Positions 41,838 through 52,385 of a stretch of DNA of 64,000 nucleotides are shown piece by piece. Origin of the DNA: Sulfurimonas sp. (GTDB taxonomy: Bacteria; Campylobacterota; Campylobacteria; Campylobacterales; Sulfurimonadaceae); assembly GCF_041583195.1 (NCBI RefSeq), contig NZ_JBFHGL010000001.1, positions 282,072-346,071 on the forward strand. Direction: 5' to 3'. Numbering within the stretch: the stretch's first letter is position 1; every line of letters begins with the position of its first letter. The notes beneath the pieces were generated by a model. That model saw only the letters and a list, made by a program, of their open reading frames with translations. It was not told where the DNA came from and did not search any database. The translations under genes and the position numbers were made by a program.

Positions 41838-41854
41838 AGTGTAATTTTTACACT
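41838..41854. promoter_or_regulatory. Inverted repeat before the peroxiredoxin gene
   Basis: AGTGTAA-TTT-TTACACT is a perfect 7-3-7 inverted repeat 17 bp before the peroxiredoxin start. It could be a binding site for a redox or metal regulator. It differs from the usual PerR/Fur-type boxes, so the regulator is unknown. The AT-rich 175-bp gap also holds the promoter, which I cannot fix. Confidence 0.4.
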
Positions 41855-41871
41855 AAATAAAAGGAAATTAT

Positions 41872-42468
41872 ATGTTAGTAACAAACCCAGCTCCGGATTT
41901 TACAGCAACTACAGTTTTAGCAGACGGTTCAATCGTTGATGATTTTAAATTAAGTGAAAACTTTGGTGAAAAAGGTACAGTTTTATTCTTCTACCCACTA
42001 GACTTTACTTTCGTTTGTCCATCTGAAATTATTGCATTCTCACACAGAATTGAAGAGTTCAAATCTCGTGGTGTTAACGTAATCGGTGTATCTGTAGATT
42101 CACAATTCTCACACTTCGCATGGAGAGAAACTCCAGTTGAAAAAGGTGGTATTGGACGTGTTAAATTTCCATTAGTTGCGGATTTAAGCAAACAAATTTC
42201 TAAAGATTACGATGTATTATTCGGTGAAGCAGTAGCACTTCGTGGTTCATTCCTAATTGACGGTAAAGGTATTGTTCGTCACGCTGTTGTAAACGACTTA
42301 CCACTTGGTCGTAACATCGATGAGATGATCCGTATGGTTGATACTATGCAATTTACTGACGAGCACGGTGAAGTTTGTCCTGCTGGTTGGCAAAAAGGTG
42401 ATGAAGGTATGAAAGCTTCTACTGAAGGTGTTGCTGAGTATCTTGCTAAACACGAAAACGATCTATAA
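41872..42468 (+). CDS. Typical 2-Cys peroxiredoxin
   Basis: A 198-aa AhpC/Prx1-type peroxidase. The peroxidatic Cys lies in FYPLDFTFVCPSEI and the resolving Cys in GEVCPAGWQKG. It reduces hydrogen peroxide, alkyl peroxides and peroxynitrite using thioredoxin- or AhpF-like partners. RBS AAAAGGAAATTAT precedes the ATG. It is monocistronic, followed by a bidirectional terminator. Confidence 0.95.
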   Translation: MLVTNPAPDFTATTVLADGSIVDDFKLSENFGEKGTVLFFYPLDFTFVCPSEIIAFSHRIEEFKSRGVNVIGVSVDSQFSHFAWRETPVEKGGIGRVKFPLVADLSKQISKDYDVLFGEAVALRGSFLIDGKGIVRHAVVNDLPLGRNIDEMIRMVDTMQFTDEHGEVCPAGWQKGDEGMKASTEGVAEYLAKHENDL

Positions 42469-42485
42469 TCTAAACGTGTTTAATT

Positions 42486-42508
42486 AGCAGCGCATTTTTT
42501 GCGTTGCT
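42486..42508. terminator. Bidirectional terminator between peroxiredoxin and helicase genes
   Basis: AGCAGCGCA-TTTTT-TGCGTTGCT has a 9-bp stem (one G-T) and is followed by TCCTTCTTC on the plus strand; it lies between convergent genes. Confidence 0.7.
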
Positions 42509-42522
42509 CCTTCTTCATTTAA

Positions 42523-43779
42523 TTAATTTTTATACCACTGCAAAGCTTTTTGATCTACATATATTAATTCATACCATTGTCTGTTTGGAGCTATAAGATT
42601 TAATCTTTTAGGATTAGAACAACGTGAAAGTGCTACATAAAACTGACTAGGCGCAAAGATTTCATCTGTAGCAATAATTAGATCTTCTATACTCATACCT
42701 TGAGATTTGTGAATAGTAATGGCATATGCAAGTTTAATAGGATACTGATAGATGCTAAAAACATCTTCCTCTATCATCTCTTTTTTACCATTCTTTACTT
42801 TTTCAACCCATTTTGATTTACTCATCCTAACAGGCTCAAGTTTTACAATTTTTCCATCAGCTTTTTGAACATATATATATTGCTCATCTATATTTACTAC
42901 CCTACCCTTTTGACCGTTAAAGTAGTTCCATGAATTTCTTGTAAATAAAACCGGCACACCTATCTTTAACTCTAAACTTCTCTCAATTCTTGCATCACGT
43001 ATAAAGTTTTCTATCTCATTATCTTTTGTACTTTGATTGTGTTTAATAATTTGAGCATCTTTAGTCAGCAGATCTCCATCTACATAATCTAACTGTGCCT
43101 TGTTATGGGCAGATGCAGATATATTTTTTCCAAACAAAAAAGTAAACTGACTGTAATCTTCAAGAAGCGGTCTTATATATTCGTTTAAACGGTTATGAAC
43201 ATTCTCATCAACAAATCCACGTCTTACGTCTCTAAGTAGTTCAATAAAATGCTTATCATCAGTCCTGTATATATGGGTAAGCTCTAAAACTTCAAAATCA
43301 AAATTCAACCAAGAAGTAGATTCAAAAGCAAAACACACTTCATCACTTCCTCTTACAACAGGCGGTAGTTGTAAAAAATCTCCAACTACCAAAAGGGAAC
43401 CTCTAAATTCAGCCTGTTTTAAACGCAGTTCAATCATCTCAAACAGTGTGTCACTAACCATTGAGATCTCATCTATAACAATCAAATCCATCGATGAGAT
43501 CAGTTTTTTAATCTTCTTTTTAATCTCAAACTTTCCACTGTTTTGAAGGTCTTCAACATTATTTGATATTCCAAGATCTAAAAAACTGTGAAGAGTTTGT
43601 CCATCTATCAAAGTAGCTGCCATACCAGTAGATGCAAGACGTGCAACTTTTTTTGCATCTTGAGAAAACAGATCAATTATTTGACGGGTCATTGTTGTTT
43701 TACCAACACCTGCACCGCCTGTTAAAAAAATATTTTTTTTGCTCTTTAACTTTTCAAAAACTTTTTCTACTACTTCCAT
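42523..43779 (-). CDS. PIF1/RecD-like DNA helicase
   Basis: A 418-aa superfamily-1B helicase. Walker A is LTGGAGVGKTTMTR, Walker B VIDEISMVSD, then GDFLQLPPV, LELTHIYRTDD, and near the end the UvrD-like IHKSQGMSIEDL and ALSRCS. It is shorter than RecD but matches single-subunit PIF1-like helicases found in Campylobacterota, which unwind G-quadruplex or stalled-fork DNA. Convergent with peroxiredoxin and monocistronic. Confidence 0.9.
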   Translation of the reverse strand: MEVVEKVFEKLKSKKNIFLTGGAGVGKTTMTRQIIDLFSQDAKKVARLASTGMAATLIDGQTLHSFLDLGISNNVEDLQNSGKFEIKKKIKKLISSMDLIVIDEISMVSDTLFEMIELRLKQAEFRGSLLVVGDFLQLPPVVRGSDEVCFAFESTSWLNFDFEVLELTHIYRTDDKHFIELLRDVRRGFVDENVHNRLNEYIRPLLEDYSQFTFLFGKNISASAHNKAQLDYVDGDLLTKDAQIIKHNQSTKDNEIENFIRDARIERSLELKIGVPVLFTRNSWNYFNGQKGRVVNIDEQYIYVQKADGKIVKLEPVRMSKSKWVEKVKNGKKEMIEEDVFSIYQYPIKLAYAITIHKSQGMSIEDLIIATDEIFAPSQFYVALSRCSNPKRLNLIAPNRQWYELIYVDQKALQWYKN

Positions 43780-43887
43780 AGGCGGTATTATACTTCATAA
43801 TTTAGACCATCTGTTTGAAATGTTCCATCTAGGTAAGAAAAATATAACGCTAAACAAATATTTTTTTAATTTTTGTCTTGATCTGTG

Positions 43888-43893
43888 TATAAT
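43888..43893 (+). promoter_or_regulatory. Probable nhaA -10 box
   Basis: TATAAT in TGTGTATAATAAAG, an extended -10 element (TGTG before it), 41 bp before the nhaA start. No clear -35. Confidence 0.55.
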
Positions 43894-43933
43894 AAAGTTA
43901 CTTCTTAACTAATATGAATTTAAAGGATTAAAC

Positions 43934-45262
43934 TTGAAGATATATTCACCCTGGGAAGAGGCTTTTGAGAGAATATACACTCCGTTTGAACATTTTCTAC
44001 ATTCACAAAGCACTTCAGGATTCATATTAATTGCAGCTACACTTATAGCTTTAATAGTTGCAAATTCACCTATTGCTGATATTTACCAACATATAATACA
44101 TACAAAAATTACGTTTGAAGTTGCCACATGGTATCTTTCACACTCTATTCATCACTGGATAAACGATGGCCTTATGGCTATCTTTTTCTTTATGGTAGGT
44201 CTTGAGATCAAACGTGAAATATCTGTAGGAGAGCTTTCAATTTTTCAAAATGCAATTTTACCTATTGTTGCAGCTATAGGTGGAATGGTATTTCCAGCAT
44301 TAATATATACTTTTTTTAACTACGATGAAGCTAGCTTTCACGGCTGGGGTATACCGATGGCTACAGATATCGCTTTTGCTATTAGTATACTTGTTCTTCT
44401 AGGTAACCGTGTATCTCCTGCACTTATAACATTCTTGGTAGCATTAGCTATAGTAGACGATCTAGGTGCCGTTTTGGTAATAGCTATTTTTTATACAAAA
44501 CATATAATATTTTTACCTCTATTTCTTGCTTTTGCTTGTTTTGCATTGCTATTGGTATTCAACAGAATGGGAATACATATGATTCTACCGTATTTTTTAG
44601 TAAGTATGTTTATGTGGTTTTTTATGCTTGAATCTGGTGTACATGCCACTGTTGCAGGTGTTTTAGCAGCTTTTACTATACCATCAAGACCAAAATTTGC
44701 ACCTGTAAACTTTACTAGGAAACTAAGAGATCTTCTTGATGAATATGACAGTTATCCAGTAGCTACCGATCATACGACCCATGATAAACAAAAAGCTATT
44801 TTAAATACAATAAAACGACGTATTCACGAAGTAGGATCTCCTGCTCAAAGACTTGAACAAGCACTTCACCTACCTGTAGGACTAGTTGTCCTTCCTATTT
44901 TTGCTTTGGCAAATGCAGGTATAAATATAGACTTTTCATCGATAAATTATGCTATTTTTTCAAATGTCTCTTTAGGGGTTATATTTGGTCTGATTTTTGG
45001 AAAAGTTATAGGTATTTTCGGTATTTCATATATAGTTATAAAACTCAAAATTGCAAAACTACCTGAGAATACAACAATGACACAAATTTTTGCTGTATCT
45101 TTTTTGGGCGGAATAGGTTTTACAATGAGTATATTTGTTGCAGATCTAGCATTTTTAGGACTCAGTGAATTTATCTTTGAAGCAAAAATAGGAATACTTA
45201 TAGCATCACTTATTTCTGGTCTAATTGGTTACTATATGCTAAAAAACATCAAAACAACCTAA
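43934..45262 (+). CDS. nhaA: Na+/H+ antiporter NhaA
   Basis: A 442-aa antiporter, TTG start with AAAGGA upstream. It has about twelve TM segments, with the paired Asp motif LAIVDDLGAVLVIA (ion-binding Asp-Asp) and PMATDIAFAISIL, both of the NhaA core. The insertion of about 60 polar residues (RKLRDLLDEYDSYPVATDHTTHDK..) before TM9 is a feature of several epsilonproteobacterial NhaA proteins. It exports Na+ and keeps internal pH. Probably needed in a marine setting. Confidence 0.95.
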   Translation: MKIYSPWEEAFERIYTPFEHFLHSQSTSGFILIAATLIALIVANSPIADIYQHIIHTKITFEVATWYLSHSIHHWINDGLMAIFFFMVGLEIKREISVGELSIFQNAILPIVAAIGGMVFPALIYTFFNYDEASFHGWGIPMATDIAFAISILVLLGNRVSPALITFLVALAIVDDLGAVLVIAIFYTKHIIFLPLFLAFACFALLLVFNRMGIHMILPYFLVSMFMWFFMLESGVHATVAGVLAAFTIPSRPKFAPVNFTRKLRDLLDEYDSYPVATDHTTHDKQKAILNTIKRRIHEVGSPAQRLEQALHLPVGLVVLPIFALANAGINIDFSSINYAIFSNVSLGVIFGLIFGKVIGIFGISYIVIKLKIAKLPENTTMTQIFAVSFLGGIGFTMSIFVADLAFLGLSEFIFEAKIGILIASLISGLIGYYMLKNIKTT

Positions 45263-45327
45263 GACTTAACTATTTTTTTACCTAACAAGATGTAAAATCA
45301 GCCATATTGTAAATATATAGAGGGAAA

Positions 45328-47230
<1,903 letters not shown>

Positions 47231-47270
47231 AGTAAAGGTTATAACTAACATAATACTAAGTTATTTTAGT

Positions 47271-47276
47271 TATAAT
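47271..47276 (+). promoter_or_regulatory. Probable -10 box of the cytochrome gene
   Basis: TATAAT in TTTAGTTATAATTGTAAAAAATG, 28 bp before the start, with AAGGAG RBS following. A -35 is not clear. Confidence 0.5.
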
Positions 47277-47303
47277 TGTAAAAAATGATAAGGAGTTTTT
47301 TCC

Positions 47304-48380
47304 ATGTTTAAAATATTAGTTGTTACACTTGTCTCTACTTTATATCTAAATGCCTCTGCAAACTTTGCACCAAATGAAGATTGTAAAACTTGTCATCCTA
47401 TTATTTACAAAGAGTTCTCTGAGTCGATGCACGCAAACTCTACACCTCAAAAAGATCCAATCCATAACTCTGTTTGGGCAAAACATCCGCAAAATTTAAA
47501 ATTGAAAAAGTACGGCTGTGGAAAATGTCATACACCAACAGCTGAAAAGAACTCTATTCCAACGAACGAAAGTGCCAAGCACCAACAAGGGATCAGCTGT
47601 GCTTATTGCCATAGAATTAAAGATATAAAAATCCATCCAAAATCAAATATAAACATAACTACTTCTACTGAGAAAAACTATTTCGGAACTCTAGAAGATC
47701 ATATAGAATCACCATATCACGGTATTGTAAGTGATGGCAATGAGCATATGAAAAACGGTAACGTGTGTATAGGTTGTCATTCACATAAAATGAATAAACA
47801 CAAACTAAACGTATGTTCTACAAATATAGACAATGAACTTAACGGTGCTAACTGTGTAAGCTGCCACATGCCAAAAGTTAAAGGCAGTGTATCTAACCTT
47901 AATGAACGTAAACAGCATACATTTCACGGCTTCGCAGGAAGCCATATGCACCAAGATATGTTGAGCAAATATGTAGATATATCGATACTACGCGAAATAG
48001 ACAGCTTTAAAGTAAACATTGACAACCGTTCAAGCCATGCACTTCTACTTCATCCTCTTCGTGTAGCTGTTTTAAAAGTAAGTGTAACAAGAGATGATAA
48101 AACTACAAAACTAAAAAATGAAGTTTTTGTAAGAGTTATCGGACATGATGGAAAACCTGCTATGCCTTGGGCAGCTACAACTACACTTAAAGATACTATG
48201 ATCAAAGCTAATGAGAAAAGAAGTGTTAATTATGACTTTAAAATCAAAAAAGGCGATAAAGTAGATGTGACACTAGGTTGGTTTTTAGTAAATCCAAAAG
48301 CTGTTAAAATGTTAAAACTTCAAAATGAAGAGGTAGCTACAAAATTTGTAGAGTTTAAAAAGCAAAGTTTTAACTTTTAA
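47304..48380 (+). CDS. Periplasmic five-haem cytochrome c
   Basis: A 358-aa protein with a signal peptide (residues 1-20) and five CxxCH haem-binding motifs, at residues 27-31 (CKTCH), 72-76 (CGKCH), 99-103 (CAYCH), 155-159 (CIGCH) and 184-188 (CVSCH). After residue 190 there are no more Cys, and the remaining 168 residues form a beta-rich domain with HFGFAGSH-like and LLLHPLRVAVLKV sequence. It resembles cytochrome c554-type multihaem electron carriers. Its redox partner is unknown. It is followed by the c-di-GMP riboswitch 86 bp later. Confidence 0.85.
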   Translation: MFKILVVTLVSTLYLNASANFAPNEDCKTCHPIIYKEFSESMHANSTPQKDPIHNSVWAKHPQNLKLKKYGCGKCHTPTAEKNSIPTNESAKHQQGISCAYCHRIKDIKIHPKSNINITTSTEKNYFGTLEDHIESPYHGIVSDGNEHMKNGNVCIGCHSHKMNKHKLNVCSTNIDNELNGANCVSCHMPKVKGSVSNLNERKQHTFHGFAGSHMHQDMLSKYVDISILREIDSFKVNIDNRSSHALLLHPLRVAVLKVSVTRDDKTTKLKNEVFVRVIGHDGKPAMPWAATTTLKDTMIKANEKRSVNYDFKIKKGDKVDVTLGWFLVNPKAVKMLKLQNEEVATKFVEFKKQSFNF

Positions 48381-48465
48381 AGTCTACTATTTTTATAGAA
48401 TTCTTTATTAATATAATAATTAAGTGTTATTATATCTTTTAAAGCATTATATTTATAAAATTTTA

Positions 48466-48545
48466 TTTTAGCCAAACTTGTTGTGAAGCAAGGACGGAAA
48501 GCTATGGGTCTTTAATTAGATAAAGATTGCCAGGTTGCACATATT
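48466..48545 (+). promoter_or_regulatory. c-di-GMP-I (GEMM) riboswitch
   Basis: The stretch after the cytochrome gene reads GCCAAACTTGTT, GTGAAGCAAGGACGGAAAGC, TATGGGTC, then AGATTGCCAGGTTGC. This reproduces the GEMM class-I core: GCAAACC-like 5' arm, a stem closed by a GNRA-type loop (TTGTTGTGAAGCAA), the invariant GGAC-G-x-AAAGC, the GGGTC, and the 3' GCC-x-GGTTGC. The only visible change is G for C in ACG(C/G)AAAG. It lies 73 bp before a gene of unknown function. No clear terminator follows, so it may act at translation. The TATA-rich sequence at about 48451 may be its -10. Confidence 0.85.
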
Positions 48546-48617
48546 ACTTTCAATATTAAAATGCTCCCTTTTACAATCATCTATTCAGGCCTGTTATATA
48601 AATAACTATAGGAAACC

Positions 48618-49214
48618 ATGATGAGTTTATTACATCGACTTAATAATGCCATATTGGCATTTTTATTAACATCTTTATATATATCAGTTTCAATTTTTGA
48701 TCGTGGACGCTTAAACTTTGATCTATGGGATAAAGATGTTACTAATATTTCATTTGTACTATTTTTCTTTCTTATGTTTGTTTTAAATCTAAATTTAAGA
48801 CCAAATCAATTAACTATTGATGAAAAACTAGAAAATATTGAAAAACATCAGAATCTAAAAGCACAATTGAATGAATTGATAACTATAAAAAGCAAACTTG
48901 AAACTTCGTTAAAAAACAGTCTGAGTAAACAAGAAAGCTTAGTTGAAAAAAGAAAGATTCTTTTTGAAAAAATTCAGAGTGCAAAAAGAAATATATCCAA
49001 AGAGATGCAGTTAAAAAACAAAGCCACTATAGAACACTATAACGAAAAATTAGAAAAACTAGAGGATAAAATAAATAGTATTGAGCCTCAAATATCAAAA
49101 AAAAGAAATAGGCTTAAAGTTGTTTATAATAAAATTGAATTAGTCGAGAGAAAAAAACAATCAAATGAATTACAAAGACAAGTTCTAGATAAAAAACTTA
49201 AAAAGATATTTTAG
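48618..49214 (+). CDS. Unknown two-TM coiled-coil protein controlled by the riboswitch
   Basis: A 198-aa protein with two hydrophobic segments (about residues 10-26 and 45-61) and then a long, highly charged coiled coil from residue 70 to the end, rich in Lys, Glu and Leu. A short conserved-looking bend RGRLNFDLWDKD lies between the TM segments. No enzymatic motif, GGDEF, EAL or PilZ domain is seen. Because a c-di-GMP riboswitch precedes it, it may act in surface attachment, motility or envelope organisation, but this is inference from the regulator alone. Its stop overlaps the convergent epimerase gene by 4 bp. Confidence 0.75.
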   Translation: MMSLLHRLNNAILAFLLTSLYISVSIFDRGRLNFDLWDKDVTNISFVLFFFLMFVLNLNLRPNQLTIDEKLENIEKHQNLKAQLNELITIKSKLETSLKNSLSKQESLVEKRKILFEKIQSAKRNISKEMQLKNKATIEHYNEKLEKLEDKINSIEPQISKKRNRLKVVYNKIELVERKKQSNELQRQVLDKKLKKIF

Positions 49215-50155
49215 CTTTTAAGGTCATATAAAAGCGGACTGTCTAAGTCCACATACTTTACAACATCTTTATATGTATCGGCAAGGCTTGATGCATACTC
49301 TATAGATGTTGGACCCTCTAACATACTACCCATCATTACAGGTACGTTTTTAGATTTACAACATTCCAGTATTTCTATAGCTTTTGTTACACCACCGCAT
49401 TTCATAAGTTTTATATTTATTATGTCTGCTCTTTTGTTTTGAATGATTTCTTTTACCTCATCGATTGTAAAACAACTCTCATCTGCAACGATTTTAATAT
49501 CTGAATAATTGGTTATATTTTTTAAATCATCAAGTTCATCTTTTTTTACAGGCTGTTCTATTAGTTCAATTTCTAGGTCTTTAATAGCCTCTATATATTT
49601 TACACTCTGGTTATAATCCCATGCCTGATTTGCATCGATCAAAAGTTTGGCTTCTGGATTTTGATTTCTAATTTTTTTCGTTACATCTATTGCATGTTCA
49701 ATATCACTTCCAAATTTTAGTTTCAGTATATTATTTTGATTAGTACAGGCTATATTTGCATCAACAAGCATTTTTGACACTTCTCCTAAAGAGATAGTTA
49801 TAGCACTCTGTTTATCTGTTTGGTTTTTCATAGGGTTTATAAAATTATAAAATGCCATATCAAGTGATGCTTTTGCAGATGAGCCAATATCTAAAGAGTG
49901 TAGCTCTTCAAAACATTCATGTACTTGTAAACCTATAAATTTTGATTTATGCTTATTTATTGAGCTCTCAATACTGATTAGATCTTCACCAGTTATAGCT
50001 TTTGTAGCAGGTGCTTCGCCAAAAGATATACTACCGTTTTCACATTCTATTTTTACCCTTACAAATTCTACATTCTCAACACGTCTTAGAGATGTTATAA
50101 AAGGAGTTTTAAGTGGAATTTTTTCTACTGAGGTAGTTATGTTTTTAATAATCAT
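49211..50155 (-). CDS. L-Ala-D/L-Glu dipeptide epimerase-like
   Basis: A 314-aa enolase-superfamily enzyme. Catalytic Lys lies in LKLKFG, the metal ligands in LLIDANQAW, LIEQPVK, and VADESCF, and the second base in NIKLMKCGGV. The order and spacing (K-x-K, D, E, D, K-x-x-K) fit the muconate-lactonising/dipeptide epimerase group (YkfB/YcjG) that converts L-Ala-D-Glu from murein peptides to L-Ala-L-Glu. Substrate identity is inferred from family and from the neighbouring amidase. Confidence 0.85.
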   Translation of the reverse strand: MIIKNITTSVEKIPLKTPFITSLRRVENVEFVRVKIECENGSISFGEAPATKAITGEDLISIESSINKHKSKFIGLQVHECFEELHSLDIGSSAKASLDMAFYNFINPMKNQTDKQSAITISLGEVSKMLVDANIACTNQNNILKLKFGSDIEHAIDVTKKIRNQNPEAKLLIDANQAWDYNQSVKYIEAIKDLEIELIEQPVKKDELDDLKNITNYSDIKIVADESCFTIDEVKEIIQNKRADIINIKLMKCGGVTKAIEILECCKSKNVPVMMGSMLEGPTSIEYASSLADTYKDVVKYVDLDSPLLYDLKS

Positions 50156-51291
50156 TTCGCAACTCCAAGCAGAATATTTCCGACAAAAAGTCCGCCGAAA
50201 GTTCCAATAATATAACCCATTATAGCCATAAGTACTCCAACTCCCACAAGTGATTTGTTATATGTTGCAGCTAATATTGGAGCTGAAGCTACTCCCCCGA
50301 TATTGCTTAGTGATGCTACACTTATACTAAAGAGATCCAGTTTAAAGATTTTTGCACCTATAACCATAACTATAGCATGCATAACAAGTATCATAAAGCC
50401 TGCAAATACATAATATCCTACACCTGTAAAACTCTCAAATATAGCACGTGATCCAATAAGAGCTATAAGCATATAGAGCATAGACGTTGCTACTTCACTC
50501 GAGCCATTTAACTCACTAAGCTTTGTAAATGAAGCTATAATTCCAACCAAAGTAGCCGTTATAACCATTGTAGTTGTAGAATTTATTATAGAAATATTTT
50601 GTGCTATAACTTGGGAAAAAAACGATACTAACAGTGACAATATAATTAAAAACCAATACCTTTTAGCACCTAAATTACATGCGCAGCCAATACCACTTAT
50701 AACTTCTTCACTTGGAGTTGCACCGAAAAATTTATTAAATATATTTGCAAACCCTACTAAAAACAGGAGTATAGCTACCCAAAATGTATAGTTAAAACTA
50801 TCTACTATAAGCGCATAACCAAAAGCTTCATCACTCACGCCAAGAGCCGATCCGACTGCTACCATATTCGCAGTACCACCCATCCAGCTTCCAGCCAAGG
50901 CTCCAAAAGCTCCAAGCATCTCTTTATCAAAATTCAAAACCAATGACATAATAATAAAACCAAAACCGATTGAAAATACAGCCAATGAATATGCGATAAT
51001 CAACTTTTTACCCAGTTTAAAAAACTGTCTTATATCAACTTGCAAAAGCATCAAAAATATCATAGCAGGCAAGAGATTTGTTTTTAAAAGCTTATATGTG
51101 CCGTTTATATCTTCATTTAATTCCCAAATGCCTAAAGAAGCAAAGATCATCGTAGTTGCATATATAATAACTACTGCAGGAATATACTTAAAAATATTCC
51201 ACTTTGTCTTTTGTTCTAATCCGCTTAGAAATGTAGCTATTAGAGCTAAAACTAGTAGATATGTGAGGGGATTAGTTATCACAAGGTGCAC
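50152..51291 (-). CDS. DUF819 family membrane protein
   Basis: A 379-aa protein with about eleven TM segments and the DUF819 pattern: GAFGALAGSWMGGTANMVAVG, ASLSNIGGVASAPILAATY and GYIIGTFGGLF. Start codon is GTG at 51291 or 51282; the gene overlaps the amidase gene by up to 20 bp. The protein fold is like transporters of small anions or amino acids. The location between a murein amidase and a dipeptide epimerase suggests uptake of murein peptides, which is an inference. No function is established for the family here. Confidence 0.85.
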   Translation of the reverse strand: MHLVITNPLTYLLVLALIATFLSGLEQKTKWNIFKYIPAVVIIYATTMIFASLGIWELNEDINGTYKLLKTNLLPAMIFLMLLQVDIRQFFKLGKKLIIAYSLAVFSIGFGFIIMSLVLNFDKEMLGAFGALAGSWMGGTANMVAVGSALGVSDEAFGYALIVDSFNYTFWVAILLFLVGFANIFNKFFGATPSEEVISGIGCACNLGAKRYWFLIILSLLVSFFSQVIAQNISIINSTTTMVITATLVGIIASFTKLSELNGSSEVATSMLYMLIALIGSRAIFESFTGVGYYVFAGFMILVMHAIVMVIGAKIFKLDLFSISVASLSNIGGVASAPILAATYNKSLVGVGVLMAIMGYIIGTFGGLFVGNILLGVAK

Positions 51292-51922
51292 GCTTTAAAT
51301 AGTCAATTTTATTAAATAATTTTTCCATAAAATTTGGATGTGGATCATTCTTTTTAGTTCTGTACCCATCATCTTTTTCCAGCCATAGTTTATGGTTTTC
51401 AAAGCATCTGTATTCATAATGCCCTACTAAATACTCTATAGAATCAAACTTCTTTTTTATATAGTTTATTAAAAATATATTTGCTTCAAGCTGATCATCT
51501 GTAAGGTTATCCTCACCATTTTCTCCACCGACATTTTCGATCCCTATAGAGCTGTAGTTTAAGCCTATAACGTGACGTGCCATGAAATCAAGAGGCATTA
51601 ACTGATGGATAGTACCATCACGCTCAATCATAAAATGGGTACTTACATTTACAGCTCCTGCACTGCTTATATCTGCACGCAGTGATGGAAGTTCTTCATC
51701 TATAAAACGACTTAGTGATTCTTCGTAAGAGTTTATTGCCGTATGATGGATCAATATAATTTTTGGAGTAATTTTTATATCTTTGGCATTGATGCCGTAG
51801 TGTGCTTTTATATATGATTTTGTAAGCTCTATTCTATGTTGCGAAAAGTCAATCGGTGTCTGTATTATTTGTTGGGCATTTAAAAAAGATATTGTAAGTA
51901 TTATCAAATATATGTGTTTCAT
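51272..51922 (-). CDS. N-acetylmuramoyl-L-alanine amidase (Amidase_2)
   Basis: A 216-aa enzyme with a signal peptide (ATG 51920-51922, MKHIYLIILTISFLNA). The catalytic zinc fold shows ILIHHTAINSYE (His), THFMIERDGTIHQL, ARHVIGLNYSSIGIENVGG, VGHYEYRCFENHK and DPHPNF (His). It cleaves the amide between MurNAc and L-Ala in the periplasm, or acts on released muropeptides. It heads a gene set with DUF819 and dipeptide epimerase. Confidence 0.88.
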   Translation of the reverse strand: MKHIYLIILTISFLNAQQIIQTPIDFSQHRIELTKSYIKAHYGINAKDIKITPKIILIHHTAINSYEESLSRFIDEELPSLRADISSAGAVNVSTHFMIERDGTIHQLMPLDFMARHVIGLNYSSIGIENVGGENGEDNLTDDQLEANIFLINYIKKKFDSIEYLVGHYEYRCFENHKLWLEKDDGYRTKKNDPHPNFMEKLFNKIDYLKRAPCDN

Positions 51923-51984
51923 AGGATGTATTTTACTCTGTTTATATTTATGCAACTTTAATTTCAAAAGTGCTAATATATTTT

Positions 51985-52359
51985 ATGGCAATACATAAGA
52001 TAATAAAGCAACAATTGTTACACGAACCGCTGAGTGAAGATGCTGTAAAACTCGGTCGTGCGCTATACAATACTTTTTTAGACAATGGTGAATTAGATAT
52101 GCATATTGAGCTATCTAAACTATTTAAATTATTTAAACTGCCTGCTTCAAATGAATCATTATCATATATAAAAAGTATCTTTATAGAATTAACAGAACCT
52201 ATAATAGTAAAAAATTTTAAATTTTGGAATGATGTTTATCCTATTAGAATAGTAACATTTTGCTTGTATACATTCGGGGATGACTTCGTTGATATAGAAC
52301 TTAGTGAAGAGTTCTTGGAGGTAGAAAAAAACTATATGATCGATAGATTTTTAACATAA
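51985..52359 (+). CDS. Protein of unknown function
   Basis: A 124-aa soluble protein, starting at ATG 51985 (an in-frame GTG at 51970 is possible). It is Leu/Phe-rich and helical (DAVKLGRALYNTFLD, LSKLFKLFKLPASN) with a Glu-rich end. The divergent gap to the amidase gene is 62 bp. It precedes the exonuclease gene by 26 bp. Not recognised. Confidence 0.6.
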   Translation: MAIHKIIKQQLLHEPLSEDAVKLGRALYNTFLDNGELDMHIELSKLFKLFKLPASNESLSYIKSIFIELTEPIIVKNFKFWNDVYPIRIVTFCLYTFGDDFVDIELSEEFLEVEKNYMIDRFLT

Positions 52360-52385
52360 CTAATCAATACTGCAAAAGGACAAAC

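Noticed and set aside
48466..48545. Possible 4.5S/SRP RNA because of GGACGGAAAGC
   Set aside because: The SRP core (GGTCAGG...GGAAGCAGCC) is absent and the rest fits the c-di-GMP-I core closely.
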